This document shows positions 33,846 through 44,100 of a DNA stretch of 64,000 nucleotides, piece by piece. Position numbers and translations under genes: made by a program. This DNA is from Agrypnia vestita. Taxonomy: Eukaryota > Arthropoda > Insecta > Trichoptera > Phryganeidae. The DNA is taken from assembly GCA_016648135.1 (NCBI GenBank), contig JADDOH010011051.1, positions 62,001-126,000 on the forward strand, in the 5' to 3' direction. Below the pieces are notes generated by a model. The model worked only from the letters and a program-made list of their open reading frames with translations, did no database searches and was not told where the DNA came from. Positions within the stretch are counted from its first letter, which is position 1. Each line of letters starts with the position of its first letter.

Positions 33846-35800
33846 AAAATTTATCAAGCATTGTATTCCCAATGCTGTAAGATATATGTAATCAATAAGC
33901 TAAGGTTATCCATTTATCGTTGTAATACTCGTAACAATCAACAAAATAATTCTTTGTATTTTTATCTGATGAAACACAAGGTGCATGGGAAAAATATAAG
34001 GTTTTCCATCATTCATTCATGATTTGAATTTTTAATTTCTAACACCTTTTCTCTCGCTTTCCTGCAATCTGTGGGAGTGATTTCGTGAAAATGGACAAAA
34101 ATGCGTAACAGGAAACTAGACGCCGGGGAAGCGCGCGCTATATATTTGACCAATGAGCGCGCGCGGTGATAGAGTTGGCCGTCAGATGGTGCCAACCCTT
34201 TTTCCGAGAGGTTCGTATTGTATTTATAAATGTATATGATATTGAAGAAAACACATTATTATTGTGTTTTCCGTGTACCGTGAATTTTAAACAAATTTTT
34301 ATTAATCCATTAGAAAAGACATACAGAAAAATCAAATTAACGAAAAAATATTTTAACTGCTACCGGGATTCGAAACAACGGACCTCGATTCTATATCCGG
34401 GGATGGCACATTATCCAATTTCACTACGGCAGTTTGGTAACGAAAAATTTTCGACCGTATATGTAGTCTCTTTTTGATTAACATTTTATTCCACTTTTAA
34501 AGCAATCCGGATTGAATATATTCCTGATGACCAAATTCTTAAATACAATAGTTCACTGCTTTATCGACATCGCCAAAATTATTTAATGACAGTTCACAGT
34601 GCGGCAAAATACAATATTTAAAAAAATGCACATACATTTTCCTTACATGTCACTTATTAATAAATATATATTAATATAAATGTATTTATAAATAATTTTT
34701 AAATGATAAGTCTCTGAAAAAAGTGTGTAAAAATTAATAATTATTCGAATAAATATTTCCATATTTAGCTTTTTTAAATTTTGAAGTTAATTTCTGTGCT
34801 CAATTGATATGTTTAATGTGAGATGTAAAATGTTACACATCATAGGCAACTACTGTAAGGCTCGGTCGTTTTTTTTATTCGTATTATATTATTATTGTAA
34901 CATAGTTAAGATTTGTGAATTCGGCAATGATAAAACATTCAAGAAAAAAAAATCCAAGTGTCCTCACGACTAAGTATCCTTAGCCCAACGATTATGTCGG
35001 TATTATAGACAAACTAACATTATAGGTATTAAAATTTTAAAACATTATTATATTTATATAATTTTTTGTACCGTTCTTTGTACATTAGCAAGAGTTTGCA
35101 AATATTACATGCAAGTAACATAGGTTTACAGTTGGATATTTTAGAAATTACAAAGGCGTCAAATTAAATATTCTAAATAACTAAGTCTTTTTCAAAATGT
35201 TACGTTTTAAATTTGTTTTACATCAGTTTTTATTTAATTACTTATCTTCCATATATATTCAATCTTTATTTTGTTTATGTATATACTTGATATTTATGAA
35301 GGGATCGTTGTCCTCGAAACATGTGAAAAATTTAACTAAATAGTGGTTTATATAATTTGTTTTTTCGATAACTATTTAAGAATATATTTGCTGGCATATT
35401 TTTACACCTACATAACATTGTTTTTATATAAAATTTTCTTTATCTGTGGGAACCTCGTTGATCTAATTTTTTACCTGCATATCGACTATCCCTACGTAAT
35501 CTAAGACATCTACAAAAACACAATTTTACATAGCTGTTTGAAGTGGCTTCTCTTGCAAAATGAGCCCTTTACGTAGTTTTTCACTTAAAAAAGAAAAATG
35601 TTATATTGCGGATGAGAGTGTTTTCTACGTATTGATACTAAAAGATAAAAAATGCATATTTTTATATGTTTGAGCTTACGTAGGGACGTACAAGAAGTCA
35701 CGTTCATCGAACGGGGAGAAAATCAAAACGTAGGTTAAACATAGTTTCAGAGGTAAGTTTGTAGAACTCCAAATTCACACAAATGGAAATAAAAACGATT
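33846..35800. other. AT-rich intergenic sequence with one GCGCGC patch
   Basis: At 34133-34163 AGCGCGCGCTATATATTTGA and GAGCGCGCGCGG are opposed GC runs around an AT core. The tRNA-like sequence at 34355 is the other recognisable item. Confidence 0.4.
34355..34434 (-). ncRNA. tRNA-like sequence (SINE head or tRNA pseudogene)
   Basis: The minus strand has AACTGC...GCAGTT ends that pair, a GTAGTGAAATTGGATAATG A-box-like region and a TGTTTCGAATCCCGG B-box-like region, with a T-run after the 3' end. The T stem is not well paired and no clear anticodon stem forms. Confidence 0.4.
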
Positions 35801-36098
35801 GTTTTTTGCTCCCTTTATATTAAACTCGTGGCGTCTGCTTGCTGACGAAAAAATTTTTGGATCGATTTTTATCTCTTTTCCCGTGATCCAATCGAGCTAA
35901 ATCTTTGCAGGCAGACTCGAGGCGACGGTAAAAATGATCAAAAAAATTTTCGTTTAAAAAATTTTAATAATTATTATAGTATAATTTTGGATTTTTTGAA
36001 ATTTTTTATTACTCCCTTTCGTAGCGTCGCCCGACGCGTGGAATAGGTGCAAAACCTGTTTCAACTAGTAAATGAGAAAAGGAGTATAATAAAAACTT
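35801..36098 (-). repeat. ACTCCCTTTC-family MITE, minus orientation
   Basis: GCTCCCTTTATATTAAACTC, GTGGCGTCTGCTTGCTGACG, TCGTAGCGTCGCCCGACGCG and, at the end, AAAAGGAGTATAATAAAAAC: a full-length copy. Confidence 0.75.
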
Positions 36099-36299
36099 GG
36101 TTTTAATGAGTTAGTTTTTTTAATTTCTACCTTGTTAATTTTTTGAGACGCGTTTCGCCTTATGAGGGCATTATCAATCTAAATATTTTACATTCAACAA
36201 CTTGTATCTATATAAAAAGTATAAGAACGAGATGCTATATATTTTTAAGAATTAAGGTGTTTATATTTCTGAAGGATTCTAAGAAACAATTCTATTCAA

Positions 36300-36647
36300 A
36301 CACTAATGACAAGGTATGCATGGTAGGGAATGAGCATGCAGAGGCGGCTGACATTTATACTGATAGTATAACTGTTTATAGGACAAAACTGATACAATTG
36401 TTTACATCCCAACAAAATGGAAATGGACAATAAATCTTTCTATTTTACCTTTAACTATTATTATTTCTACCTTTAACTTTATTATTATTTTATCTTATGT
36501 TTTTATGTTTTTTCTGTATTATTATTATTATTATTATTATTAACTTTTAACTATTATTATTGTAACTTTTAAATGTATTTTAATTTTAACTGTCTTATGT
36601 TATTTTAAAAAAAAATATTTCTGTATATTGTAAAAACCCATAAGGGC

Positions 36648-36679
<32 letters not shown>

Positions 36680-36680
36680 T
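36300..36680 (+). mobile_element. LINE 3' UTR with AAAT tail
   Basis: The 3' UTR (CAGAGGCGGCTGACATTTAT, then AATAAATCTTTCTATTTTAC, TAA-rich simple sequence, CCCATAAGGGCGTT) ends in (AAAT)n at 36651-36680. The same sequence is inverted at 49880-50225. A short frame ends with QLFTSQQNGNGQ. Confidence 0.6.
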
Positions 36681-36954
36681 AAGGATGAAGATAGATTGAA
36701 CAATGTGATATTCTTAAGTATATTCTTACTTCAAAAACAATTATTTTTATTTCCATATGCCAAGGTTTAAAAAACTATTACCTTAATGATTGAAATACGC
36801 GTTGCTTCCCAATTTTAATTACTCTAGCTGTTATTAATGTTTGAACTGAATAGAAAAAAAGATTAATATTAGAATGTTTACTAAAAAAAGCACCGTCAAA
36901 ATGATTATACATCCATCAATAACCCAAAATGAGTCCCATTATATTTAACAGTGG

Positions 36955-37245
36955 AAACGCTCACCAAACCGCGGTAGAAATGTAATTAATGCGTTTTGCG
37001 GTTTTTTAAAACTCTCACTGATTCAAAATTGCGGTCCGTTATTCGTCCGCCAGTAGCGCTCCAATTTAAGCAGCGCTTTCCTTAAAACGACTTTTTTTAA
37101 TTTTCGTGTAAAACAAGCGCAAAACATCATCAATTGTTTTTACCGCATCTAGACCGCGTGTAGAGATGGCCACAACCTTATTTCGCAGTCTGCATCCATG
37201 CCTAAAACATGACGGAGATCGAAGCCGGCATTACACGAGATTTTC
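36955..37245. other. Moderately GC-rich, apparently single-copy stretch
   Basis: CCGCGGTAGAAATG, CAGTAGCGCTCCAATTTAAG, GACCGCGTGTAGAGATGGCC and TGACGGAGATCGAAGCCGGC show no match to repeats noticed in the window and no long ORF. It could be a regulatory element or an old TE. Confidence 0.25.
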
Positions 37246-37271
37246 AATCAATATTTTTAAATATTATTAAT

Positions 37272-37480
37272 ATTTAAAGCATTAACTTTGTGGTTAGACA
37301 TTATAACAGAATGTTAGTTAACTTAGTAAAAGCCACTACCAGATTTACGGTCTGCCGGTTTGGAGATGTACCCCCGTCTCTTCGTCAAGACCAGCACTAC
37401 ACTACTACATTCACAACACTATACACCCCAACCATAGTATTGTTAAACTATCACCAATATTGATCACATGCGTGTTAATC
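37272..37480 (+). repeat. GTTTCGAGACGTACCCGTCTC repeat, copy 2
   Basis: AAAGCATTAACTTTGTGGTT, ACGGTCTGCCGGTTTGGAGA and CCCCGTCTCTTCGTCAAGAC align with the 26440 copy through the ACCAATATTGATCACATGCG region. Confidence 0.55.
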
Positions 37481-37624
37481 TTGTATTCTAATCTTGTAAT
37501 CTAAATAGGCGTGCCGATCGAAATAGTATATGCCTTGGTATAACATCGAAATCAGAACAAAATAAAATATATATCAGGTAAACATTTTACTTATCTATTT
37601 GGAGAAATAAGAATTCCGGTGTGT

Positions 37625-37735
37625 TTAATTTATTTATTTATTTATTTAATATACACGGCTAAATAGCCTTTTACCTACAATGCATTTATACATAATATTA
37701 ACACAACAACATATGTGTGTAAATTATAAAAATAG
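37625..37735 (-). mobile_element. LINE 3' tail
   Basis: TTTATTTATTTATTTATTTA then ACGGCTAAATAGCCTTTTAC is the reverse complement of a LINE tail of the type GTAAAAGGCTATTTAGCCGT plus (AAAT)n. Confidence 0.45.
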
Positions 37736-38013
37736 AATTATATATCAGTGTAGAAATAGACAAAAAATAAGATATAAAAGAGATATAATACAATATGAAA
37801 CACATTAATAATAGAAAAATATGAAAACGTCGAACATAAAAGAGTAGAGATATAATACAGTAAAACGTGTGAATAATAGAAGCATTTGAAAATATAACAT
37901 ATAGAAGAGTGAAGATATAATTTAATAAAACACAGAAATGATCGAAAGATTTGAAAACATAAAAGAGTAAAAATATAATGCAATAATAACTACAATAATA
38001 GCGAAATAAAAAA

Positions 38014-39150
38014 TTGGTGGCATATTTTTTTTGCCATTATCTAGCAGGACTCTTACTCTACAAAATTATTAACTCGCATTTTGACACCCCTGATATTTTG
38101 TGTTTGTTTATGTTTCATGCGCCTGAAAGAGCTACACGAATATCTACACTATTTTATTGTGACAACACTAGAACCATCTCGCATTGTAACTCTCTTGTAC
38201 ACAGACTGCATAGGCTAGGTAACGCCTATGCGCATATCTCTGATGTTTTGAATTCCAGTTTAGCACAATATAAAGATTCGCTAATAAAAGCCCTACACCA
38301 GTGGTTCCCAAAGTTGACAGGACCGGGACCCACCAAAAAAAAAAGAAATTTTCGGGACCCACCTCCTGTCTCACATTTTCCCAATTCATATTGTAACCAT
38401 ACGAAAGACTGTTTAATTAAGAAAATAATAAAAACTCCAAATATAATCGAAATTTTAAATTACGAAAAATGTTAATATGTGATATTTTAATGGGAAGGAT
38501 GAATTTTTCGCACTTTTTTGTCGTAACAGCATTAGCGTTGACTTCAATTTTAGTCATTTTTAATCGCAGTGAATTCGATACGTCCAATTTATTTCTGTAT
38601 TTAGTCTTAATAGAAACCACGGCAGAAAATTCCACTTCACATAACTATGAGGCAGTGAAGGGGAGGAGGACTCTCATGGCTTCGTCAGACAAGCAGGGAT
38701 AAGTGTCAGCAACTGAAAGCCAGAATTTTGCTAATTGCTTGCGATTTAAAGTATTTTTCAGGGACGTATCTTCTGATGAATCAATAAGCTCTTCACTTAC
38801 TTTTGTTGAAATTTCAGTCGGTATGTTGTCTTGAAATGAATTTTAAATCCGGTTTATCCCGTTTAAATTTTTCATCTCTTCTTCGAAGTTGGCATTATTT
38901 TTCAACTCTGTTAAATAAGTGAAAATTGCAGACACTACATTGATATCTAGATGCACTTTTTTATCTATAATAAATACGATACGACCCGGACGAGACGTAT
39001 TGCGCGACCAACCTAATATCCGCTCGCGACCCATAGTTTGGGAAACACTGCTCTACACCCTATCAATATATTAATTACGCCAGCCAATGTCGTATGTTTC
39101 TGCATCCGGATAATTTATGTTGCCAGTTAAAATTTAGAGTACATTAAAAA
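38014..39150 (+). pseudogene. LINE ORF2 C-terminal fragment interrupted by a hAT element
   Basis: LLYKIINSHFDTPDILCLFM, FHAPERATRISTLFYCDNTR, NAYAHISDVLNSSLAQYKDS and LIKALH (up to 38298) are the end of a non-LTR retrotransposon ORF. Its continuation (ACACCCTATCAATATATTAA and on) resumes after 39058. The 752-bp element 38299-39050 split it, duplicating eight bases. Confidence 0.65.
38299..39050 (-). mobile_element. hAT element with transposase C-terminal remnant
   Basis: Ends CAGTGGTTCCCAAAGTTG and, inverted, CAGTGTTTCCCAAACTATGG are classic hAT termini. Flanks CCCTACAC (38291-38298) and CTCTACAC (39051-39058) are an 8-bp duplication with one change. The minus frame 38635-38417 encodes FSAVVSIKTKYRNKLDVSNS then LRLKMTKIE, the C-terminal dimerisation end of ZBED5-like hAT transposases. 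The rest is deleted or stop-ridden. Confidence 0.85.
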
Positions 39151-39470
39151 GATTAAAAAAATATAGGAAAACGAACAAACTGATATTAAAAAACATTCAA
39201 ATTATATTAAACTATCGGATATTAATCGTTGTTTTGAAAAATTTTCGTGGAATATTTTAAAAATCCGTGTTTTTATTGTCATAGAAAATAGCGAACTGTG
39301 ACGCGGGAATATATTTTTTTGTTCTGGCGATACCGCTTTTTGACCTTTGAGCGCGTTTGACGCATTGACGTAAGCAAGTTTCTCTTCTCAATCCCTTTTG
39401 TTTTTATATTTTTGCACATTCATTAACTTTACGCTTTCTATTTTTTTAAACTGCGAAGTGAAGTTAATGC

Positions 39471-39475
<5 letters not shown>

Positions 39476-39502
<27 letters not shown>
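39476..39502. repeat. (AT)n microsatellite
   Basis: An uninterrupted TA run of about 13 units. Confidence 0.9.
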
Positions 39503-39808
39503 CATTGATCTTGACAGTTATTGTATTGATATTATTTTGTGACAATATTCATGGACCGTGTGGCGTGTAAGTGTTCTAAAAAATTTCCAAAATTATTCAG
39601 AGATGACACTAATAACAATTTTGCAGGTTATCCGTACCGCACTCAAAACTATAATGCGTACATTAATGTTAAAAATATGTAATTTTATCGATACAAATAA
39701 ATACAAATAAGAATTCGATAGTTGTTTCGTTTTTTTGTCTGTCACTGACAGCTCCTCCTCCGTCAAAAAATCTATTTTGTACAATAATTTTGCCACGTTG
39801 CTTATTGC

Positions 39809-39880
39809 GGTCTGTAGCGCAGCGGATAATGCGTCTGACTACGGATCAGAAGATTCCAGTTTCGTATCCTGGCAGGATCG
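39809..39880 (+). tRNA. tRNA-Arg(ACG)-like gene, probably a pseudogene
   Basis: TAGCGCAGCGGATAATGCG is a tRNA-Arg D-arm region. TCTGA CTACGGA TCAGA is a perfect anticodon stem-loop with anticodon ACG. AAGATTCCAGT, TTCGTAT and CCTGG make the variable and T arms, and CAGGATCG is the 3' acceptor side. The 5' acceptor reads GGTCTG, one base shorter than needed to pair with CAGGATC, and one T-stem pair is broken. A T10 run follows directly, a Pol III terminator. Best read as a decayed tRNA gene or tRNA-derived retro-sequence. Confidence 0.65.
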
Positions 39881-39928
39881 ATTTTTTTTTTACGGTCGAG
39901 AATATTTTGTTTGTTACTGAATAAACTA

Positions 39929-40501
39929 GCAGGAAGGCAATCGGCTATCGCCGATTTCTTACTGCTAAGCCCTGCGGGCAGCGCTGCGCGACCAATCGTT
40001 TGATGTGCAGCAAACACAATTGTTTACCTATGACTACGTCAGCCGCTTCGCGGCCGAATGTATCTGGCAAATTTCCACTTCTGCTATTGTGGCCGCTTAT
40101 GTGCGGTCAATTATGTTTGCTGCACATGTTTTATATTTTTTATATTAAATTTTTTTTATTATGTAACAAACCAAATTAAACAAAGAGAAATTTTTATAAT
40201 TATTATGCTGTATAACATGTTCAAAATATTAATTTTAAAACTCCGTTCTGACATATTAATCGGTTAGAAATACTGAATAAATACTTTGTCTTAATTATAT
40301 CTAAACTACCCGTAATTAAAAGTAGAAATTTGCTAGATACAATTGGCCGCGAAGCGGCTGACGTAGGCATAGGTAAACAATTGTGTTTCCTGCAGATCAA
40401 ACACAATTGGCCGCTGCGGCCATCGTTGGCCGCGAAGCGGCCACAATAGTCGCCCGCAGGGCCTAGCAGTAAGCAATCGGCTTCGCCGATTGCTTTCCTG
40501 C
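39929..40501. repeat. GC-rich foldback element with embedded small hairpins
   Basis: The left end GCAGGAAGGCAATCGGCTAT, CGCCGATTTCTTACTGCTAA and GCCCTGCGGGC matches the inverted right end GCAGGAAAGCAATCGGCGAA, GCCGATTGCTTACTGCTAGG. Small hairpins repeat inside (GGCCGCGAAGCGGCC at 40430; CAGCCGCTTCGCGGCC at 40040; CAATTGTGTTT/AAACACAATTG). The middle (40130-40340) is AT-rich. It follows the tRNA-Arg-like sequence. No ORF. Confidence 0.75.
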
Positions 40502-40589
40502 AAGTCGTCCTGAATTCTTAATGCATTATTATACCTGTTTATATTTCACATCTCATTTTTCTAAATTATGTTTCATCTTCTGCTTTATG

Positions 40590-40690
40590 TCTTCTGGGGT
40601 ATTATGCCTTTTTGTTTTTACGACCTTTCTGGCCGACGTTTTGGATCCCATTGCCATCATCAGGACTGATGTGTGATATATTTTTTCTTT
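40590..40690 (-). repeat. Copy of the hammerhead-like repeat, single arm
   Basis: The minus strand reads CCTGATGATGGCAATGGGAT, then CCAAAACGTCGGCCAGAAAG, with the arm GGCATAATACCCCAGAAGAC. It has an intact CTGATGA but a shortened hairpin, and only one arm. Confidence 0.55.
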
Positions 40691-41060
40691 ATATACTTTG
40701 CACCTCTTTTTTCTAAATTACTGTTATAACTTTAAACAACTATGTATTCTATGTCAATTCTGTAATTTTTTGCTGTTCTACTCTTTGGATTGCTTGTATA
40801 TATATTATTATGTAAAAGGTACTTCTGTGCATTAAATTTAAATAAATAAATATTAATGTTACATTACAAAATACAACAACATCAAATGATATTCTAAGTA
40901 CACCGTGTAATACGGACTTTACTCGCGTCTAGGCTGAAAATGCGGGCGCGCGCGCCGAGTCATTTTGGTCTATTGTCATTTTTTACCCTCCTCCGCGAGC
41001 CGCGCACCTGCTCTCGTTGCTTTTATTGCGCTTATCAATTCGCCTCTCTGGTCCAATCTG

Positions 41061-41180
41061 TATATAAGCTCTCTCATCAGCTGCGAGATCATCATTCGGT
41101 GTGAGGCTTTCGATAACACTCCACGGCTCGAGTGTCAGCTACAAGTGCAGTGCAACAACCGAACGCGATCATTATCCAAG
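41061..41180 (+). promoter_or_regulatory. Core promoter and 5' UTR of Osiris locus 2
   Basis: TATATAAG at 41061-41068 is followed by an arthropod initiator-like TCATTC with its A at 41094, about 33 bp downstream, a normal TATA-Inr spacing. That predicts an 87-nt 5' UTR before the ATG at 41181. The 40920-41060 flank is unusually GC-rich for the window (GCGGGCGCGCGCGCCG), consistent with a promoter-proximal region. The start site is inferred, not observed. Confidence 0.6.
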
Positions 41181-44100
41181 ATGACTTGGAAAGAAAGGTT
41201 CGCCCTCACCGCAGCTTCCGTCCTGCTCCTGCTTCAGAGCGGCTCGGCAGCGGCCACAAACGAACCCTCGTACCACAACGGGTTGGACTCTACCCCGCAA
41301 CAAGTGACTCCTAAGGAAAACGCCGACGTCTTCACGAAGAGATCCCTCTCCAAGGACTGCGACAGCAATTACAGTCCTACCTGTCTGAAACTGGACATTG
41401 TGTCCTTCATCGAGAGGATGTCAGAGGCTCCAGACTACAGCATCCTTCCGGGACTGTCGGTTGTAAAGGAAGCCAAAGCAAGCAACGTCAAGACTGCCGA
41501 AGTGGTTGCGGATCTTGCGAGGAGCTTCCCCAACGATCCTGAAAAGAGGCTGGACTCCTTCCTGATGTTCAAACTGAACTCCTACCTTGACAGCCATGCT
41601 TTGAGGTTGAAAATGGTTGATGATGAAGCCGTGGAAAAGATCGGGGAGGCGAGAGGGGGCGGCGGCGGTGGTGGCGGCGGAGGCGGCGGTGGCGGAAAGA
41701 AAGGAGGAATGGGAGGTCTCATGGCCGCAGCCCTCATGATGAAAGGTATAAAATATAAATGTCATATTTACTTTTTATAAAGTTTTCATATAAATTTTAA
41801 GATTCATTTCATATATTATCTACTACCTGTAGTGGTAGAATTCTTACAACTACAGCATCTAAATAATATCAAAATATGAAACGTCTTAACCTAACTAAAT
41901 CAAACATGAGATTATAGATTTCGATTGCCATAAACTGTATAGCGGGGATTTTTTTCTATTGCATTAAATACACAATGATTTTCCTCTCATGACTGGAATA
42001 ATAATAATTTATCATTTATGTAGATCATATTAAGATTTATAATGGAACATTAGCTTCCGGAATATTTCTATCAGTTAATAATTTTAGTTTCTACCATGAC
42101 TAGTTTTGGCGGAACAAATGACAACTATTTTCTACATCAGTCTGCTTTCTCAATCATGTCTGTACTGCTACGATAAAATCTTCACTATAGATGTGTATTC
42201 AATTTGATATTTCCATCATATATATATTTAAATATAGATGCGAACACGGAATAGGTGTCACACCAATATTCTTACTATTTTCAAACTAAGCTAAACGCTT
42301 GTGCTATGAAAATAGGACTATCTTGCTGGTCTGGAGTGAGGCAAGAGTCCTAACCACGTTTTAATTTTCCCATTTCAAACCAATACATTAGAAAACCAAC
42401 TAAAAAGGATAAAAACAAGTTTAATAATACGAAGGGTTACCGTTTTCAATCACTATACAGTGTTATTTGTAAAACATTAATAACCTCGCAGGAATATATT
42501 CCTGCCTTGATTATGAGTCGAAAATGTTCAAGCTATTATGACCTAATATCAATAGTTAAGGAGATATGCGACATCAAAGTTTGTATTTTTTTTTTCAATA
42601 TTTCTGGCTTATTTTTTGTAAAACGTTGGACTATCGTTACAGTAACTCATATCGATTACGAAAAAATCATTCGTTTCAATACAAGTTAAATAAAATGATA
42701 TAAACCCTGAAAAAATTCAAATTGGAATGTTTTCCATTTGGAATTCGAAGGTTTTTATTTTTTTATTTGACTTGTATTAAAGGGAATAAATTTTTCATAA
42801 TCGATATATGTTACTGTAATGATAGTCCAACGTTTTACAAAAAATAAGTCGGAAATATTGAAAAAAAAATGCAAACTTTGATGTCGCATATCTCCTGAAA
42901 TATTGATATTAGGTCATAATAGCTTGAACATTTTCGACTCATAATCATAGCCGGAATATAGTCCTGCGAGGTTATTAATGTTTTACAAATAACCCTGTAT
43001 ATGATATTGAGCAAAGTTCTGTACAAAGTCATTAAAAATCGTGTTCTATATTTGTCATACTCTGAAAGGCTCGCGATTTTCTTTTGAGTCTTAATAATGA
43101 AGACGGTACCAGAAGATATGAAACATGTTGTCATGGTGGCAAGTGCAACTAGTTGAGATATTATCACAAACTATAATACACGGCTCTCTCGTGCGTGGAG
43201 ATAATGGGAGCAATTTGGTACCCGGGTACCCTCGTTACCTTCCAGAGCCGGCATATTCCAGTCGACAATAACATTTCTTTTCTTGTTAACAGAGATAATT
43301 AGAACAAAAAGTAATGCACAAACAATCGATCATCTTTTCATTCTCGATAAATCTCGAGAAAAACTTATTAATAGACGACAATTATTAACTGCGTGAGAAA
43401 TCGCCTACTATTTCATTATTACAAATTTACTTATGTAAAATATTAGAAAACGTTTTGATTCTATCAAAAATCCTTTCTACAAGAGATACAATATAGAAAT
43501 AATATATTTTAAAAATACTAAAATACTTACGTTAGCAACAAATATTAAATAAAGGCTCTTTCTAAACAACAAATTATTCGTCAGACCATAGTATTCCTAA
43601 TTTAATAATATTTTCTTAGGAAATTCTATTTGATTCTGGACCACTACGCAATACAATGACAATACCTTCGAGACAGCCTATAATCACAATAAAACCTTTG
43701 ACAAAACGTTATACACGATTTTGATCCAATTTCACCAACGACATTTGTATTATATTTTACGTTTAAATTTCTTAAAAGTTTATCATGAAACTCGTTTTTA
43801 ACATTATTAATTTTTATTCTTAATATTTTTACTAGCTGTAAACTTAAAAACATCGGTATGCGTCTTTGCGTCTCGTATATATTTATAGCATCTTTTTGCC
43901 GATCTACGGAGAGGCGGCCGTAGCAACATGCGTTATTAATCGGCAGGTTCGAGTTTGGTGGCCCGGGGTTCCGTGAATTCGAACGAAATTACAGACGTTG
44001 CACGAAATTACGGGGATACATGAACAAACCACGAAATTATTATGTTTGATAGGTATAAATAAATCATTTACCTTGTTACGAGTCAACGTTTGATTTCATT

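Noticed and set aside
40965..41180. Upstream in-frame ATG at 40965 as the start of the Osiris 2 protein
   Set aside because: It lies upstream of the TATA box, and the encoded extension is not signal-like, whereas the ATG at 41181 starts a good signal peptide.
41421..41765. 114-codon minus-strand frame
   Set aside because: Antisense shadow of Osiris 2 exon 1; the Ala/Thr runs arise from the Gly-codon tract.
43900..43985. GC-rich patch with GCAGGTTCGAGTTTGG as a tRNA or SINE
   Set aside because: A B-box-like word is present, but no A box or cloverleaf pairing could be drawn.
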